A DNA stretch of 64,000 nucleotides from CBINFS01 sp966250015 (lineage in GTDB: Bacteria; Bacteroidota; Rhodothermia; Rhodothermales; DASSAV01), in contig CBINFS010000007.1 in NCBI GenBank assembly GCA_966250015.1, forward strand, positions 62,001-126,000. Reading direction: 5' to 3'. The notes beneath the pieces were generated by a model that had not been told where the DNA came from, did no database searches, and saw nothing but the letters and a program-made list of their open reading frames with translations. Below are positions 26,341 through 34,000 of the stretch, piece by piece. Each line of letters begins with the position of its first letter. Position 1 is the stretch's first letter. The position numbers and the translations under genes are program-made.

Positions 26341-26823
26341 ATGCTGAAGAGGTATATCATACCGCTTGCGGCAACGTTTTTCCTCGTGGCTGAGGGTGCA
26401 ATCGCACAGCCCATCGGTACGCCTCCAACACCGCGACTGCCTCAGTTTCAGCTAACGTCCCGGTTACTCGACCTGCTCGATGACGATACGGGGGAGGTTC
26501 GGCTTCAAGGTGTCAGCGGCCCTCGAGTGGTCAGGGCCGGTGAGCGCGTCGCATTTACTGTTGTCGCAAATCTGGAGTCGGCAGCTTTGCCTCTCAAGTG
26601 CCAGTGGAACTTTGGAGACGGCACGACGACTTTTGAGCTGGTGGGCGTCCACACCTTTACGAAACCCGGGAAGTACCGGGTCATCTGTACACTCGGCAAT
26701 AACGTGAGTGAAGACATCGAGGCCTTCGACGTCTACGTATTGCCCCCGGAAAGCTCGACAAGTGTCCGGTCGGTTTCTACGTCAGACAAAAAAGAATTTA
26801 TGAGACCAGAAACTGGTTTGTGA
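26341..26823 (+). CDS. Exported PKD-domain protein
   Basis: The 160-residue protein has a signal peptide (MLKRYIIPLAATFFLVAEGAIAQ) and a single PKD-type Ig fold. Strand sequence CQWNFGDGTTTFELVGVHTFTKPGKYRVICTLGNN contains the WxFGDG and HTF-pattern hallmarks. A short Ser/Thr-rich tail follows. It has no sorting domain, so it is likely periplasmic. Its role is unknown; it may be a binding or scaffold module. RBS-like AAGTAAGG precedes the ATG. The 194 bp after it, up to 27017, show no gene. Confidence 0.8.
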   Translation: MLKRYIIPLAATFFLVAEGAIAQPIGTPPTPRLPQFQLTSRLLDLLDDDTGEVRLQGVSGPRVVRAGERVAFTVVANLESAALPLKCQWNFGDGTTTFELVGVHTFTKPGKYRVICTLGNNVSEDIEAFDVYVLPPESSTSVRSVSTSDKKEFMRPETGL

Positions 26824-27017
26824 TCGAACCCGTACCGAGAAGAACCATTTCATCCGGAATAAAGGATACGTAAAGGCTATCCAGAAGCGCACGTAATGTG
26901 AGTCCCTGGGAACCTGTGGATTCCGTATTTTGAAGGCTCATCGAAGTGACGGCTGACCGGTTGCCGAAAAATGCGCTGTTCAGCCCTTTTTTGTATGGAC
27001 CTTTAGACCTTTCTCGA

Positions 27018-28742
27018 ATGATTCAAACATCACTGATTGAACCACATGGTGGTGAGCTGTGTGAACTGCTGGTTTCCGAGGATAGAGCTGCCGAGATCAA
27101 GCAAGAAGCCGTCAAATATCCATCCATTATGCTGACGGAGCGCCAGCTATGTGATCTGGAGCTCCTGTTGAACGGGGGTTTTTCGCCGCTTAGAGGCTTT
27201 CTCAACCGTGACGATTATGAGCGCGTCGTGACGGAGATGCGCCTTGCCAACGGGCTCCTGTGGCCGATGCCGATTACGCTAGACGTTTCCGAGCAGGTGG
27301 CTCGCCACCTCGAGCCCGGTCAACGAGCAGCCCTTCGTGACCAGACGGGCCTTCTGCTTGCCATACTGACGATAGGCGACATCTGGAAACCCGAGAAAGA
27401 GAAAGAGGCTGAGCTCGTCTTCGGGACGTTGAATGAGGAGCACCCCGCCGTAGCATACCTGATGAACGAAGCAGGTGAGTATTACGTAGGCGGTACGCTC
27501 GAAGGTTTACAGCTGCCTAAGTATTACGACTTCCAGGAGCTGCGCCGTACGCCCAGAGAGCTCCGGAAGATGTTCGAGGAGCGGGGGTGGACGAAGGTCG
27601 TTGCGTTCCAGACGCGTAATCCCATGCACCGGGCACACAAGGAGCTGACCGACAGAGCCGCAGAGGAAGTGGGTGGGCACCTCCTCATTCACCCGGTCGT
27701 CGGTATGACCAAACCTGGCGACATCGACTACTTTACGCGGGTCCGCTGCTACAAGCAGCTCATGAAATACTATCCGGAAGACCGGGCGACCATCAGCCTT
27801 CTACCGCTGGCCATGCGTATGGGCGGACCCCGCGAAGCGCTGTGGCACGCCATCATCCGCAAAAACTATGGCTGCACGCACCTCATCGTTGGGCGCGACC
27901 ACGCAGGACCCGGCAGCGATAGCACCGGGAAACCGTTCTACGGCCCATATGACGCGCAGGAACTGGTCCTGGCACATAAGGACGAGCTCGGGATGGACTT
28001 CAAGCCGTTCAAAATGATGGTATACCTCCCGGACGAGGACATTTATAAACCCGTCGACGAGGTCCAGCCGGGAGAGCGCACCCTTTCGATCTCAGGCACC
28101 GAGCTTCGGCGTCGGCTCCAGGAAGGTGAGGAGATTCCGGAGTGGTTCACCTATCCGGAGGTGGTGGAAGAGCTGCGAAAAACCCACCCGCCAAAACACA
28201 AGCAGGGCTTTACGGTGTTCTTTACGGGTCTTTCGGGATCCGGAAAGTCGACGATTGCCAATGCACTCATGATAAAGCTCCTCGAGCGTACGGGTCGGTC
28301 GGTTACCCTGCTCGATGGAGACGTCGTGCGTACCCATCTCAGCAAAGGCCTCGGATTCTCGAAAGAGGACCGCTCAACGAACGTCCAGCGGATCGGATAC
28401 GTCGCAAGTGAGATCACGAAACACGGTGGCATCGCGATTTGCGCGCCCATTGCGCCGTACGAAGCTGACAGGAAGGCAAACCGTGACCTGATTTCCCGCT
28501 ACGGAGGCTATTTCGAAGTCTTCGTCGATACGCCAATTGAGGTGTGTGAGCAGCGTGACGTCAAAGGTCTCTATGCCAAAGCGCGCGCCGGGCTCGTCAA
28601 AGGCTTTACCGGAATCGACGATCCGTACGAACCGCCGAAAAATGGTGCGATCGTGTGCAAATCCGCTGAAGAGTCGATCGAGGAAAGCGTAAACAAGATT
28701 ATCGCCGCACTCGAGGAGCAGCATTATATGATCAAAGCTTGA
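27018..28742 (+). CDS. sat-cysC: Bifunctional ATP sulfurylase / APS kinase
   Basis: The 574-residue fusion begins at ATG 27018; a longer frame from GTG 26946 is possible but its extra 24 residues are not family-like. Residues about 1-375 are an ATP sulfurylase (Sat) domain: TRNPMHRAH at about 199-207 and GRDHAGPG at about 292-299. The C-terminal APS kinase (CysC) domain carries GLSGSGKST at about 404-412 and DGDVVRTHLSKGLGFSKEDRSTNVQRIGYVASEI. It makes APS from sulfate and ATP and phosphorylates it to PAPS in the cytoplasm. Downstream genes encode a PAP phosphatase-like enzyme and a permease of matching role, but no PAPS reductase is in the window. Confidence 0.94.
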   Translation: MIQTSLIEPHGGELCELLVSEDRAAEIKQEAVKYPSIMLTERQLCDLELLLNGGFSPLRGFLNRDDYERVVTEMRLANGLLWPMPITLDVSEQVARHLEPGQRAALRDQTGLLLAILTIGDIWKPEKEKEAELVFGTLNEEHPAVAYLMNEAGEYYVGGTLEGLQLPKYYDFQELRRTPRELRKMFEERGWTKVVAFQTRNPMHRAHKELTDRAAEEVGGHLLIHPVVGMTKPGDIDYFTRVRCYKQLMKYYPEDRATISLLPLAMRMGGPREALWHAIIRKNYGCTHLIVGRDHAGPGSDSTGKPFYGPYDAQELVLAHKDELGMDFKPFKMMVYLPDEDIYKPVDEVQPGERTLSISGTELRRRLQEGEEIPEWFTYPEVVEELRKTHPPKHKQGFTVFFTGLSGSGKSTIANALMIKLLERTGRSVTLLDGDVVRTHLSKGLGFSKEDRSTNVQRIGYVASEITKHGGIAICAPIAPYEADRKANRDLISRYGGYFEVFVDTPIEVCEQRDVKGLYAKARAGLVKGFTGIDDPYEPPKNGAIVCKSAEESIEESVNKIIAALEEQHYMIKA

Positions 28743-28763
28743 ACGTTGCTGTGACGTTTACTA

Positions 28764-28800
28764 CGGCCCGGATTGCGCTGGAGTGTAATCCGGGCCGGTT
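28764..28800 (+). terminator. Hairpin after sat-cysC, probable terminator or processing site
   Basis: A perfect 11-bp stem (CGGCCCGGATT at 28764-28774 with AATCCGGGCCG at 28787-28797) has a 12-nt loop and is followed by GTTTCTG, a short T-rich run. The T tract is weak, so it may be an attenuating or processing hairpin rather than a full stop; the next gene starts at 28868. Confidence 0.55.
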
Positions 28801-28867
28801 TCTGATCACCACGTAGGGGCACAATGCCCGTTTGCTGCTATTCGGCCGTCCATCTCATCTCACGAAT

Positions 28868-29860
28868 ATGCCCGATTCCTTTCGAGTAGAAACTGACGTT
28901 GCCGTCCAGGCCGTGAAGGCGGCGGCCCGACTGTGTAGAGCCGTGCAAACAGAGCTTGCCGGCAACAGCGTGGAAAAGTCCGACCGTAGTCCGGTAACGG
29001 TGGCGGATTTTGGGAGCCAGGCGCTCGTTTGCCACGTCTTACAGCAGGCTTTTCCTGATGATGGGGTCGTGGCCGAGGAGGACGCGTCGATGTTGAGCCG
29101 CGAGGAAAATGAGGCCTTGCTCGATCAGGTTGTGCAACACGTACGGCGAATTAGACCGGAAGCAGACCACGAAAGCGTGCTGGAGTGGATCGGTCGTGGC
29201 GGTGCTACAGAGTACGGAAGCCGCTACTGGGTGCTCGATCCCATTGACGGGACGAAAGGCTTTTTGCGAAACGACCAGTATGCCGTTGCCCTGGCGTTAA
29301 TTGTGGATGGTGACGTCAAGGTGGCTGCACTGGCCTGTCCAAATTTACCGATCGGCGCCTCAAAGAACGGTGCGCCGGGAACCGTGTTTGCCGCTGTGCG
29401 AGGACGAGGGGCAATTGAAATGGCTCTGGATGAGCTGGAGGACTCGATAGCCGTTAGGGTTAGTGAGACGAACGAGTCAAGCCGGGCACGATTCTGCGAG
29501 TCTTTCGAGTCTGGACACAGCTCGCACAATGATGCGGCAAGAATAGCGGAAAGCCTGGGAATCACGGCGGAGCCGATTCGGATGGACAGTCAGGCCAAAT
29601 ATGGCGTCGTGGCAAGAGGCCAGGCCGATCTCTACCTCCGGCTCCCCACCCGTGCGGGATACGTCGAACGTGTGTGGGATCATGCGGCCGGCCTGCTCGT
29701 CATTCAAGAAGCCGGCGGGAAGGTTACGGACATCAATGGATCTGCTCTCGATTTCAGCCATGGTCGGGGTCTGGAGAAAAATCGGGGTGTCGTGGCCTCT
29801 AACGGATTGTTGCACGATCGTGTACTCGAAGTCCTGGCGGATCACGGTATTGCAGGATAA
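28868..29860 (+). CDS. cysQ: 3'(2'),5'-bisphosphate nucleotidase (CysQ/HAL2-like)
   Basis: From ATG 28868 the enzyme has 330 residues, the length of the HAL2-type branch of the inositol-monophosphatase superfamily. Motifs seen are SDRSPVTVADFGSQALVC, VVAEEDA (metal-binding Glu), DPIDGTKGF and VWDHAAGLLVIQEAGG. It hydrolyses PAP left after PAPS is used, and may also act on PAPS or inositol phosphates. The position after the Sat-CysC gene supports a PAP phosphatase role. Confidence 0.88.
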   Translation: MPDSFRVETDVAVQAVKAAARLCRAVQTELAGNSVEKSDRSPVTVADFGSQALVCHVLQQAFPDDGVVAEEDASMLSREENEALLDQVVQHVRRIRPEADHESVLEWIGRGGATEYGSRYWVLDPIDGTKGFLRNDQYAVALALIVDGDVKVAALACPNLPIGASKNGAPGTVFAAVRGRGAIEMALDELEDSIAVRVSETNESSRARFCESFESGHSSHNDAARIAESLGITAEPIRMDSQAKYGVVARGQADLYLRLPTRAGYVERVWDHAAGLLVIQEAGGKVTDINGSALDFSHGRGLEKNRGVVASNGLLHDRVLEVLADHGIAG

Positions 29861-29905
29861 CGCGTTGGTTTTCCTATTTTTTCTCCCTGATTAACGAGCA
29901 TCTTT

Positions 29906-31687
29906 ATGATGATCCTTGGGCTTGGGTGGCAGGCCTGGCTAACGGTACTGGTCGTCGTCCTTCTGCTCGTTTTCCTCATTCGTGAGATTGCCAGGCCCGA
30001 CCTATCTCTCCTTGGGGCTGTGGGCATCCTGCTTGCTTTTGGTGTCCTCACTCCTGAACAGGCTTTTGCCGGTTTTTCGAATAGCGCGTTGCTTGCGGTC
30101 GGGGCTCTATTTGTTGTCGCCGCAGGTGTTCAGCGGACGGGCGCCCTCTCGTTCATGGACCGCTTTCTTTTTTCGAAGTCGAAAAACGTCCGGGCAACCC
30201 TGTTGAGACTCATGTTACCCACGGCCGCAATGTCGGCCTTCCTGAACAATACGCCGATCGTAGCGATGCTGATGCCCCGCGTTCAGGATTGGGCGAGGAA
30301 GACGGGCATTCCCGCGTCGAAGATGCTCATTCCGTTGTCGTACGCAGCCATCATTGGCGGGATGATCACGCTCATTGGCACGTCAACCAACCTCCTCGTT
30401 TCCGGATTTCTCCAATCGGCCGGATACCCGCCTCTCGGCTTTTTCGATCTGACCTGGGTTGGATTGCCGACTGCCCTTGCGGTAACAGTATATTTTGTGC
30501 TCGTCGGGCATCGGTTTTTGCCAGAGCGAAAGTCGGCCTCGGATAGCCAGGACGTGCACTTAGGGCAGTGCTTTTTCGAAGTGCGCGTGTCCGACAGATC
30601 GCCGGTTGTCGGTCTTACGGTTGAAGAAGTAGGCCTGCGGTCGCTCCGGGATGCCTACCTCGTGCACGTTCGGCGTGGTGACCACATCATCACGTCGTCA
30701 CCTGAACTCGTCCTTCAATCAGGTGATACGCTTACGTTTCTCGGCAACCTGTCGGTCCTCGATCAGCTACTCGAGCGTCCAGGGTTCGATCGAGTCGTTG
30801 AGAGTCTGGATGGCGGAACGAGCCAGACACTGCCGCTTTTCGAGGCGGTCGTTTCGTCCGAGTCCCAGCTTGTCGGCCGCACGTTGAGGGACGTTGATTT
30901 CCGGAAGAATTACAACGGCGTCGTGCTTGGAATCCGGCGAAAGGATGAGATGATCGAAGGTCCACTCGGGCGTATTCCGCTTCGTGCCGGCGACCTCCTG
31001 CTCATTGAAGCGCACAACGGATTCGACAGAAAGTGGAATGCAAGAAGGGACGAGTTTTATTTGGTAGTATCGCGTCGGGACAAACGCCCGAAAAAGAAGT
31101 CAGGTAAAGCCCCCTTGGCACTGATAATCCTGATTCTGGTTGTTTTGCTCGCCGCGCTGGACGTCATGCCGATCGCAACGTCGGCGTTTCTTGGCGCGCT
31201 GGCCATGATCGGTACCCGATGCCTGACTGGAAGGGAGGCCCGCCAGTCTGTCGACGTTTCCCTGTTGGTCGTTATTGGAGCCGCCATCGGGTTGGGCAGT
31301 GCGATGGAAGTCTCCGGGCTGGCAGCTGCCCTTGGCGGATCGATCGTAAGGATTTCGTCGGGATTGGGCCCGGTTTTCGTCGTAGCGGCGGTATATGTCT
31401 CGACGAGCATACTAACGGAGCTCATCACCAACAACGCGGCGGCGGTCCTCATGTTACCGATCGGGCTGGCTGCTGCCGCTGACGTTGGTATTTCGCCAAT
31501 TCCCATGGCTGTGGCCGTTGCCGTTGCGGCTTCTGCCAGCTTTATGACGCCCATCGGCTATCAGACCAACCTCATGGTCATGAGCGCCGGAGGTTATCGC
31601 TTTTCGGATTATCTGCGTACCGGCACCTTTGTCAATCTGACTGTTGCCGTTACGGCTATTACCGTTATTACCTTGAAGTGGCTTTGA
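29906..31687 (+). CDS. SLC13/DASS family permease with two RCK_C domains
   Basis: The 593-residue transporter has about 11-12 membrane helices in two halves, each carrying the DASS motif: IGTSTNLLVSG in the first half and MTPIGYQTNLMVMS in the second. Between the halves, residues about 215-395 form two TrkA_C (RCK_C) domains (FEVRVSDRSPVVGLTVEEVGLRSL and FEAVVSSESQLVGRTLRDVDF), the layout of bacterial sulfate or anion permeases. Adjacency to Sat-CysC and CysQ suggests sulfate uptake; carboxylate transport is the alternative. It begins 45 bp after the CysQ gene. Confidence 0.87.
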   Translation: MMILGLGWQAWLTVLVVVLLLVFLIREIARPDLSLLGAVGILLAFGVLTPEQAFAGFSNSALLAVGALFVVAAGVQRTGALSFMDRFLFSKSKNVRATLLRLMLPTAAMSAFLNNTPIVAMLMPRVQDWARKTGIPASKMLIPLSYAAIIGGMITLIGTSTNLLVSGFLQSAGYPPLGFFDLTWVGLPTALAVTVYFVLVGHRFLPERKSASDSQDVHLGQCFFEVRVSDRSPVVGLTVEEVGLRSLRDAYLVHVRRGDHIITSSPELVLQSGDTLTFLGNLSVLDQLLERPGFDRVVESLDGGTSQTLPLFEAVVSSESQLVGRTLRDVDFRKNYNGVVLGIRRKDEMIEGPLGRIPLRAGDLLLIEAHNGFDRKWNARRDEFYLVVSRRDKRPKKKSGKAPLALIILILVVLLAALDVMPIATSAFLGALAMIGTRCLTGREARQSVDVSLLVVIGAAIGLGSAMEVSGLAAALGGSIVRISSGLGPVFVVAAVYVSTSILTELITNNAAAVLMLPIGLAAAADVGISPIPMAVAVAVAASASFMTPIGYQTNLMVMSAGGYRFSDYLRTGTFVNLTVAVTAITVITLKWL

Positions 31688-31952
31688 GAACGAGCCTAGA
31701 GTCATAACGGCTAAAACGTGTCTGATAGGCCTCCTCTGTACCCGCTTATTTTAATCCCTTTTTGGCTTAATTATGAATTATTTGTGGGATCAGGCTAATC
31801 TTGAAAAATTCGTAACATATCCCGGTCAATTTTTTCGATATTCACCTCAAGGTCGGGCGGACGTCTCGTTATTTGCTCCCGTCGACAAGAGCAGAGGCGG
31901 ACAGCACTCTTTGTTAACCACTCCTGGTGGTATGATCTTGAAAGGTGACGTC

Positions 31953-32150
31953 ATGACGTTCATAGCGGTTGCAGGTGTCTACATTCTTCTTCTGGTGATG
32001 GTACTGGCGCCCCTGATGCTATCATCACGGATCAGCCGATGTTTAAAAGAAGATGAGCTGTCGGTTCGGAGCGCAAACAGGAATATCTCCGACGATTTGT
32101 TCATCGATTCACTTCACAATCCCGAGCTTCACAGCGAAGTCACCTGCTGA
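31953..32150 (+). CDS. Small single-span membrane protein, hypothetical
   Basis: The 65-residue product has one clear membrane segment (FIAVAGVYILLLVMVLAPLMLSS) and a polar C-terminal tail. I chose ATG 31953 because GAAAGGTG lies 7 nt before it; an earlier in-frame ATG (31773) would add 60 mostly polar residues. No family is recognised. It may be a product of the region upstream of the sugar transferase, but no role is proposed. Confidence 0.45.
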   Translation: MTFIAVAGVYILLLVMVLAPLMLSSRISRCLKEDELSVRSANRNISDDLFIDSLHNPELHSEVTC

Positions 32151-32494
32151 ACGTCACGGCTCAGGGTCGGTAGGTATTTGCCTTACAATTTGCCTGTCTA
32201 GAAGCGTTTTGCAGACTATCTCCATAGGCGGATAAGTATCAGTTCATATTGAGTTTGGCCGTATAAGCCATATCCGATCTCTCTTTAACGGAAGCAAAAA
32301 CCACGTACGAAAGGCTCAGAGAACTTTAAATGGCGCACCGAGGGATGTGCCATAATATCGGGTGGATTGCGCTAAATGGAGGTGTATTCCTTCGCGGAGT
32401 GCGCATCAGGTTCGCTGGTTCATTCTTTACACTGATCACGTAACGCGTTAGCTGCGAAAGAGATGATCTGCTGAGGAGCGTGTAGAGGATCTGA
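32151..32494. other. 344-bp gap upstream of the sugar transferase
   Basis: I see no gene or RNA here. The palindrome TAACGCGTTA at 32441-32450 (within ATCACGTAACGCGTTAGC) lies 44 bp before the transferase ATG at 32495 and could be an operator, but this is only a single palindrome. Confidence 0.3.
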
Positions 32495-33970
32495 ATGAAA
32501 TCAGCGACTGCTTATCTTGATTTTGACCTGACAATTCCCCGGTCAGACAAGGAAGTTGCGGAAGAGTCTGTTCTTGTTTCTTCGATTGGGCCCTGGTCAA
32601 AGTGGGCAACCAGGTTAACCTTTTTATTCGCCGATCTCATCGCGTTTGCGTTCATTTTGTGGATCATGCAACTGGTGTGGAATGGTTCGAACACCGCTGG
32701 AGCGACCATACCATTACTTCCAATCGTCGCCTTTCATTTGGCCCTTTTTGGTCTTTTCGGGCTTTATAGCGCAACAACTCTCCATCCTGCACGGGAGCTT
32801 CAACACGTGGTGGTTAACTCAACCGTCTTTTTTGTGGCGCTCCTGGGTATGACGTGGCTTAGGGCGGGTATTTCGAGTGAGGCTCTCTCTCCGCTCGTGA
32901 CAATGTGGTTTCTTACGATCGTATTCGTTCCCATGCAACGCGTCCTCATGAGGGCGGCTGTAGCACGTCGGCCCTGGTGGGGCACTCCCGTACTGGTCTT
33001 TGCAACAAAGGATCTTGGTGCGTCCGTGATTCGAACGCTTAACCGCTGGCCTGAACTTGGACTCAAAGCCGTCGGGATCATGCACGACGATCCGCAAGAA
33101 ATGGAAGTATCAGGGGTACCCGTCGTCGGATCGTGGGGCCTGGCTCCGCGTATCGCTCGAGAAAACAGGATCCCGATCGCAATTGTAGCGCTCGATCAAC
33201 ACACCAACCCCGAGCACCTGGATAAGATTAGCCTTTACACGAGGCCGTTTGAACGCGTGCTCGTGGTACCGGCACTTGCCGGCGCCAGCGCCCTTTGGAC
33301 GGCTACGTCCACCGACGTCCTGGCGAGCTACAAGGTCCAGAACCGCAAATGGCTCCGGTGGAATCGTGTTATCAAGCGGCTTTTCGACGTCGTCTTTTCT
33401 TTCATCGGGCTCGTTTTGCTTTCACCGATCGTGGGCGCCATCATGATCTTGATCAAGTTGGACTCGCCCGGACCGATTTTCTTCCGTCAGCTGCGAATGG
33501 GGGCGGGCGGTCGTTGCTTCAACGTGCTCAAGTTTCGGACGATGCACCAGGATGCAGAGAGCAAGCTGCAAGAAATTCTGGACGCAAATCCCGTGCTAAA
33601 ACAGGAGTACAGCGTTTATCACAAGCTTCAGGACGATCCACGCATTACCCGAATGGGCAGGTTTTTACGCCGCTCCAGCCTGGACGAGCTACCGCAGCTC
33701 TGGAACGTACTGGTCGGGGACCTCAGCCTGGTCGGACCACGTGCCTACACCGTCTCCGAGATTTCCAGTATGGAGGGACTGGAACGGATCATCCTTCAGA
33801 ACAAGCCCGGCGTTACCGGCTTGTGGCAGGTGTCGGGCCGTAACGCCCTGAGCTTCGAGGAACGGGTCCACACGGACGTACACTACGTCCACAACTGGAC
33901 CTTTTGGCTCGACCTCTACATCCTGCACCGGACGATACACGTCGTACTTACCGGCGAAGGAGCCTGTTAA
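32495..33970 (+). CDS. Polyprenyl-phosphate sugar phosphotransferase (WbaP/ExoY-type)
   Basis: The 491-residue protein has four N-terminal membrane helices, a nucleotide-binding-like middle (about 160-260) and a C-terminal bacterial sugar transferase domain. Key blocks are KRLFDVVFSFIGLVLLSPI, SPGPIFFRQLRMGAGGRCFNVLKFRTM, RRSSLDELPQLWNVLVGDLSLVGPRAYTVSEI and a C-terminal NKPGVTGLWQVSGRNALSFEERV. Such enzymes put the first sugar phosphate on undecaprenyl phosphate and start exopolysaccharide or O-antigen synthesis. No further polysaccharide genes follow in the window. Confidence 0.9.
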   Translation: MKSATAYLDFDLTIPRSDKEVAEESVLVSSIGPWSKWATRLTFLFADLIAFAFILWIMQLVWNGSNTAGATIPLLPIVAFHLALFGLFGLYSATTLHPARELQHVVVNSTVFFVALLGMTWLRAGISSEALSPLVTMWFLTIVFVPMQRVLMRAAVARRPWWGTPVLVFATKDLGASVIRTLNRWPELGLKAVGIMHDDPQEMEVSGVPVVGSWGLAPRIARENRIPIAIVALDQHTNPEHLDKISLYTRPFERVLVVPALAGASALWTATSTDVLASYKVQNRKWLRWNRVIKRLFDVVFSFIGLVLLSPIVGAIMILIKLDSPGPIFFRQLRMGAGGRCFNVLKFRTMHQDAESKLQEILDANPVLKQEYSVYHKLQDDPRITRMGRFLRRSSLDELPQLWNVLVGDLSLVGPRAYTVSEISSMEGLERIILQNKPGVTGLWQVSGRNALSFEERVHTDVHYVHNWTFWLDLYILHRTIHVVLTGEGAC

Positions 33971-34000
33971 TGGGATTACCCTAATCAGTCCCATAATGGC

